NCBI RefSeq assembly: GCF_004296575.1
Contig: NZ_SAYT01000006.1
Coordinates: 124,001-188,000 of the forward strand
Source of the DNA: Dyella amyloliquefaciens
Lineage (GTDB): Bacteria > Pseudomonadota > Gammaproteobacteria > Xanthomonadales > Rhodanobacteraceae
Length of the DNA: 64,000 nucleotides
Reading direction: 5' to 3'
This document shows, piece by piece, positions 60,285 to 64,000 of the stretch. The notes beneath the pieces are model-generated. The model saw only the letters and a program-made list of their open reading frames with translations. It was not told the origin of the DNA and did no database searches. The translations under genes were made by a program, and so were the position numbers. Within the stretch, counting starts at the first letter, position 1, and every line of letters starts with the position of its first letter.

Positions 60285-62039
60285 TTACTTCGCGGCGTAC
60301 GGCGACTTGCCGCCATCCGCGATGAACTTGTCCACTTGCTGCTGCAGCACCGGCAGCGGCACCGAGCCGAGCGAGAGTACGGTGTCGTGGAAGGCGCGCA
60401 GGTCGAAATGCTCGCCCAGTGCCTTCTCCGCCTTTGCGCGCGCATCGACGATAGCAAGCTCGCCCAGGTAGTACGACAGTGCCTGGCCCGGCCACGCAAT
60501 GTAGCGGTCGACCTCCGTCTCAATCTCGTGCTCGCTCAGCGCGGTGTTGTCGCGCATGAACGCCTGCGCCTGCTCGCGCGTCCAGCCCTTGTGGTGGATG
60601 CCGGTGTCGACTACCAGACGGGCGGCGCGCCACATCTGGTAACTCAGGTAGCCGAAGCGGTCGTACGGCGTGTCGTACATGTCCATCTCCACGCCCAGGC
60701 GCTCGGAATACAGCGCCCAGCCTTCGCCATAGGCGGAGATGTAGGTGTAACGACGGAAGTCCGGCAGGCCTTCATGCTCGGCCGCCAGCGGCATCTGGAA
60801 GGCGTGGCCTGGTGCCGATTCGTGCAGCGTCAATGCGGTCAGCGAGTACAGCGGGCGCGAGGGCAGGTCATAGGTGTTGACCAGGTAGACGCCCGGGCCG
60901 CCGCGGCCACCGGTATAGAACGGCGCAAGGTCCGCGGGCACCGGCTCGATGGCGAAGCGCTGCCGCGGCAGGCGGCCGATGTAGTTGCCGACCTTGCCGT
61001 CCACGCGCTTGGCGATCCACGCGGCATCCTTCAACAGCTCGTCGGCGGTCTTGGGGTAGAACTTCGGATCGGTGCGCAGGTAGTGCAGGAATTCGGGGAA
61101 ACTGCCCTTGAAGCCACTGTCCCGGATGGTTTCGTCCATCTCCTTGCGGATGCGCGCCACTTCCTTCAGACCCAGCTCGTGGATCGCGTCGGGCGTCATG
61201 TCGAGCGTGGTGTACTCGCGGATCTGCGACTGATAGAACGCCTTGCCGCCCGGCAGCGATTCGGCGGCGAGCGTGGTGCGCGCCTGCTTCATGTAGGTGT
61301 TGCGCATGAAGTCGAGCAGCTTGGCGTAGGCGGGAATCACCGATTGCTGGATCGCCTCGCGCCCCTGCACACGCAACTGCGCCTGCACGTCGGCGGGAAT
61401 CGTGGCCGGCATCTTGCGGAACGGGGTGTAGAACAGGTTGTCGTCGCCCTTGGCGTTCACCACATCGGCGATCGACTGGTCGCGTCCGGTCAGCGTCACC
61501 CGCGGCACGCTGAAGCCCCGGGCCAGGCCGGCCTGCATGTTGGCCGTCTGCTCGCCGAAATAGCGCGGTAAGTCCTGCAGCTGGTGGATGTAGTGGCGGT
61601 AATCCTCGGCGGTGCGCAGCGTGCGGCGCGCGGTGAAGCCCAGGTTGGTCCAGAACGCGGTATCGCTGTTGAACGGCATCTCCCAGGTATGGAAATGCTG
61701 GTCGGCCAGCAGGGTCTCGATCTGGTTGCGATAAACCGCGTAATTGGCCGGGTCGTCGCCTTTCAGCTGGTTCGGCGAGATCGCGTCGAGCTGCTTGAGC
61801 ACATCGGCCCAGTACTTCTCGCGCGTCGCCTGCGTGGCGGCGTCGACCTTCGGCAGGTGGTCGGCGAGCTTGCTGTCGTTGCTGTCCTCGTCATCCGCGC
61901 CCTTGAACTGTGCTTGGCGCCAGGCCCACTCCTTGGTGTAGATCTCATGGAAGCGGGCGGTGGCATCGTCGTCGGCACGCGTCGGCAACGAGGTGGCGAG
62001 GCAGAGCGTGCAGGCAAGGGCGAGGAGGAGAGGCTTCAT
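60285..62039 (-). CDS. DUF885 family putative zinc metallopeptidase, secreted
   Basis: 584 residues from ATG 62039; an upstream ATG at 62093 is inside a REP element. Signal peptide LLLALACTLCLATSLPTRA. The mature chain is largely helical, and the zinc motif is LTLHESAPGHAFQMPLAAE (HExxxGH) near residues 408-418. WALYSERLGVEMDMYDTPYD supplies a further Glu ligand candidate and the tail has AWPGQALSYYLGELAI, a DUF885 signature. The family contains dipeptide/oligopeptide-hydrolysing carboxypeptidase-like enzymes. Placement beside an Xaa-Pro peptidase and a permease fits peptide use. Confidence 0.88.
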   Translation of the reverse strand: MKPLLLALACTLCLATSLPTRADDDATARFHEIYTKEWAWRQAQFKGADDEDSNDSKLADHLPKVDAATQATREKYWADVLKQLDAISPNQLKGDDPANYAVYRNQIETLLADQHFHTWEMPFNSDTAFWTNLGFTARRTLRTAEDYRHYIHQLQDLPRYFGEQTANMQAGLARGFSVPRVTLTGRDQSIADVVNAKGDDNLFYTPFRKMPATIPADVQAQLRVQGREAIQQSVIPAYAKLLDFMRNTYMKQARTTLAAESLPGGKAFYQSQIREYTTLDMTPDAIHELGLKEVARIRKEMDETIRDSGFKGSFPEFLHYLRTDPKFYPKTADELLKDAAWIAKRVDGKVGNYIGRLPRQRFAIEPVPADLAPFYTGGRGGPGVYLVNTYDLPSRPLYSLTALTLHESAPGHAFQMPLAAEHEGLPDFRRYTYISAYGEGWALYSERLGVEMDMYDTPYDRFGYLSYQMWRAARLVVDTGIHHKGWTREQAQAFMRDNTALSEHEIETEVDRYIAWPGQALSYYLGELAIVDARAKAEKALGEHFDLRAFHDTVLSLGSVPLPVLQQQVDKFIADGGKSPYAAK

Positions 62040-62063
62040 GTCGCTGTCCTTCGTGGGGATTTC

Positions 62064-62146
62064 TGTAGGAGCGCACCCAGTGCGCGACCGCAACGTTTCG
62101 GCGTCTCCGCTTCGTCGGGTTTTCGCACACTGGGTGCGCTCCTACA
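62064..62146. repeat. REP-like inverted repeat, copy 3 (83 bp)
   Basis: Arms as at 2489 and 35364, starting TGTAGGAGCGCACC at 62064; the second arm ends CTCCTACA at 62146 with one mismatch (TTCGCACAC). It begins 14 bp after the Xaa-Pro peptidase stop (minus strand) and ends 25 bp before the DUF885 ATG. Confidence 0.85.
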
Positions 62147-62160
62147 GGGATAGGTAGGCA

Positions 62161-63369
62161 TCACGCAAACGGCTGATCGATCGCGGGCGACGGCGGCGTG
62201 AACCAGGCGGCGCCGTCCTCGGTGACGTAGAAGTGGTCTTCCAGTCGTACGCCGAAACGGTCGGGCACCACGATCATCGGCTCGTTGCTGGCGCACATGC
62301 CGGGGTCGAGCAGCGTCTGGTTGCCGCGTACGAGGTAAGGCGTCTCGTGGATGTTCATGCCGCAGCCGTGACCGGTGCGATGAGGAATGCCAGGCAGCCG
62401 ATAGTCGGGGCCGAGCCCGGCCTTCTCGACCACCTTGCGTGCCGCCGCATCCACCGCTTCGCAGGTCACGCCCGGACGCACGGCATCGAATGCAGCCTGC
62501 TGCGCGGCCTGCTCGAGTTCCCAGATGCGCGCCTGATCGGCGCTGGGCTGGCCGAAGATGTAGGTGCGCGTGATGTCGGAGTGGTACCCCTGCACGGTGC
62601 AGCCCGTATCGATCAGTACGAGCTCGCCGGGCTGCAGGTACTGCTCACCTGGCACGCCGTGCGGATACGCCGTGGCCTGTCCGAACTGCACGATGCAGAA
62701 AGTGGAGCCATTGTCTGCGCCCATCGCGCGATGGGCCTCATCGATGAAGCGCACGAGTTCGCCACGGCTGATGCCTTCGCGCATGAGACCGGCAGCGAGA
62801 CGATGCACCTGCAGCGTCATCGCGGTGGCCTGCTTCATCAGCGCAAGTTCGGCGGACGACTTGCAGATACGGCAGCCGTCGATGATCGCGCTCGCTTCCT
62901 TCAGTGGCTTGCCACCGAGCACCGTGCGCAGACGTTCGGCGACCACATAGGGCGCCGCCGGATCGAGCGCGAGGCTCCCGGCGCCGCGTTCGCGCAGCGC
63001 ATCAGCCACCAGCTGCTGTGGATCTTCGTGCTCCTCCCATAGGCGTACTTCGGCGGGAATCAGCAGTACGGCTTCCAGCGAGCCCATTTCGAATGCAGGG
63101 CAGACCACGATGGGAGCGCCGCGCTGCGTCACCAGCAAGCCGACCAGGCGTTCGCTCGCACCCCAGGCGACGCCGCTGAAATAGCGCAGCGAGGTGCCGG
63201 CGGTAACCAGCAGTGCATCCACGCCTTGTTCGCGCATCAGGCGACGCGCCTGGTCGAGGCGCTGCTGGTATTCGTCGGCACCGATGGCCGCTGCTGGTGC
63301 AGACCACGGGGCGAGCGAAGCGCGCGCCGTGACGATATCGAGGCCGCCAATCGGGCTGGCTGTGCTCAT
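62161..63369 (-). CDS. M24-family Xaa-Pro aminopeptidase/dipeptidase
   Basis: 402 residues from ATG 63369, overlapping the upstream dehydrogenase stop (ATGA). The N-terminal creatinase-like domain (LMREQGVDALLVTAGTSLRY, YFSGVAWGASER) precedes the pita-bread domain, with metal ligands in VLIDTGCTVQGYHSDITRTY (two Asp), IPHRTGHGCGMNIHETPYL (His), CASNEPMIVVPD (Glu) and RLEDHFYVTEDG (Glu). It cleaves the bond before proline or hydroxyproline in short peptides. No signal peptide, so cytoplasmic. Coupled to a ketoglutarate-semialdehyde-type dehydrogenase gene, which points to proline/hydroxyproline use. Confidence 0.9.
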   Translation of the reverse strand: MSTASPIGGLDIVTARASLAPWSAPAAAIGADEYQQRLDQARRLMREQGVDALLVTAGTSLRYFSGVAWGASERLVGLLVTQRGAPIVVCPAFEMGSLEAVLLIPAEVRLWEEHEDPQQLVADALRERGAGSLALDPAAPYVVAERLRTVLGGKPLKEASAIIDGCRICKSSAELALMKQATAMTLQVHRLAAGLMREGISRGELVRFIDEAHRAMGADNGSTFCIVQFGQATAYPHGVPGEQYLQPGELVLIDTGCTVQGYHSDITRTYIFGQPSADQARIWELEQAAQQAAFDAVRPGVTCEAVDAAARKVVEKAGLGPDYRLPGIPHRTGHGCGMNIHETPYLVRGNQTLLDPGMCASNEPMIVVPDRFGVRLEDHFYVTEDGAAWFTPPSPAIDQPFA

Positions 63370-64000
63370 GCGCCGGCTCCGTGCCCGAGATCGTCTGCCG
63401 ACCACACGCCGTCGATGCAGCGGGCGAGGCCTCCCGGATTGCGATCGCGCAATTCGGAGGGCAGCTGATGCTCGGGTACGTTGTCGTAGCAATGCAGGGC
63501 GGTGAAGCGAGTGATCGCGGCCGGCATGCCCACGGCCGTGAAGCCCGGATGGCCGGTGCTGGGATACGGGCCGCCGTGGTTCATGGCCGGGCTCACTGCC
63601 ACGCCAGTCGGCATGCGATTGCCGATCAGGCGGCCAACACGCGGACGCAATGCATGAGCGACCTTTGCCCAGGTGTCGTCGTCGCTACCGTCGTTGGCGG
63701 TGTAGAGGGTGCCGGTGAGGTTGCCTTCGAACGCCGACGCGACCTGCGCCATCTGCTCGACATCCTTCACGCGCACCAGCAGGCTGACCGGGCCGAACGC
63801 CTCGGTCTGCAACGCCTTCGGCTCGCGCAGGAAGTGTTCCGCGTCGACGCTGAGCAGGGTGGGCGCGTAGCGATAGCCCGGCGAGCCGGCCTGGCCGCCG
63901 GCCAGCATTTCCGCACCCGCCTTGCGCAGCGTGGCGACGCTGCTCTGCAGGTGATCGAGCACGCCGCGCGAGAACAGCACGCCGGGTGCAGCTGCGGCGA
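63366..64000 (-). CDS. Aldehyde dehydrogenase (2-oxoglutarate semialdehyde type), C-terminal part
   Basis: About 211 residues; the frame is open to the window edge, so the start and the catalytic Cys lie outside. Visible aldehyde dehydrogenase features are REPKALQTEAFGPVSLLVRV (the family's E-x-FGP segment), SAFEGNLTGTLYTAN and a C-terminal NRMPTGVAVSPAMNHGGPYP, where the last six residues are characteristic of the NADP+ 2,5-dioxovalerate (ketoglutarate semialdehyde) dehydrogenases. These oxidise 2-oxoglutarate semialdehyde, the last step of hydroxyproline, arabinose and glucarate pathways. The overlap with the M24 peptidase gene favours hydroxyproline. Confidence 0.88.
   Translation of the reverse strand, partial: AAAAPGVLFSRGVLDHLQSSVATLRKAGAEMLAGGQAGSPGYRYAPTLLSVDAEHFLREPKALQTEAFGPVSLLVRVKDVEQMAQVASAFEGNLTGTLYTANDGSDDDTWAKVAHALRPRVGRLIGNRMPTGVAVSPAMNHGGPYPSTGHPGFTAVGMPAAITRFTALHCYDNVPEHQLPSELRDRNPGGLARCIDGVWSADDLGHGAGA

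Noticed and set aside
1-64000. CRISPR arrays, tRNA/rRNA genes, integrases, transposases
   Set aside because: No regularly spaced repeats, no cloverleaf or rRNA-like sequence and no recombinase motifs were seen; island borders therefore lack direct evidence of mobility.

Overview
The window is dense, GC-rich gammaproteobacterial chromosome. The gene content points to the Xanthomonadales, most likely Rhodanobacteraceae (Dyella/Luteibacter/Rhodanobacter-like): Oar-type TonB receptors with a carboxypeptidase-like N-terminal domain, a xanthomonadin-like aryl polyene cluster, GTAG-headed REP-like palindromes and a leucine catabolic gene set. This family assignment is an inference from content, not from a database search.

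Region by region. (1) 1-36.6 kb, minus strand: the five leucine/isovalerate degradation genes occur in the order liuA (35455-36612), liuB (25001-26608), liuC (3686-4471), liuD (397-2394), liuE (1-319, cut by the window edge). The order is that of a liuABCDE operon, but the genes are interrupted by unrelated modules. An acetyl-CoA acetyltransferase (30609-31793) lies within this span. (2) 5.9-8.4 kb: Fur-box-preceded feoA-feoB plus a small Cys-rich membrane protein, for Fe(II) uptake. (3) 8.4-10.0 kb: an ArsR-type regulator with a two-domain SRPBCC protein and two palindromic operators. (4) 10.0-30.1 kb: an amino-sugar/glycan island. It holds an AgaR-like repressor, an amidohydrolase, a class I aldolase, an AgaS-type isomerase/deaminase, two PfkB kinases, a clan-D glycosidase, a GH89 alpha-N-acetylglucosaminidase and two paralogous TonB receptors. 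Phased TTTC operators lie at three of its promoters. (5) 32-34.8 kb: a subtilisin autotransporter with a lipobox. (6) 36.7-38.9 kb: a FUSC/YccS-like membrane protein.

(7) 39.0-53.5 kb: a single minus-strand, overlapping-gene aryl polyene pigment operon with two ACPs, three ketosynthases plus a chain-length-factor-like protein, a ketoreductase, two dehydratase-like hotdog proteins, a thioesterase, a methyltransferase, two acyltransferases, a glycosyltransferase, a LolA-like protein and an MMPL exporter. The usual aromatic-acid-activating AMP-binding enzyme appears to be reduced to a C-terminal remnant fused to a hotdog domain. (8) 53.9-55.0 kb: a leucine/valine-type amino acid dehydrogenase, which could feed the liu pathway. 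(9) 55.3-64 kb, minus strand: GH127 beta-L-arabinofuranosidase, GH27 alpha-galactosidase, an amino acid permease, a DUF885 metallopeptidase, an M24 Xaa-Pro peptidase and the C-terminal part of a ketoglutarate-semialdehyde-type aldehyde dehydrogenase. Together these read like a locus for using hydroxyproline-rich plant glycoprotein (extensin).

Three copies of one REP-like palindrome sit 8-22 bp after stop codons of minus-strand genes. No tRNA, rRNA, CRISPR array, transposase or phage gene was recognised.
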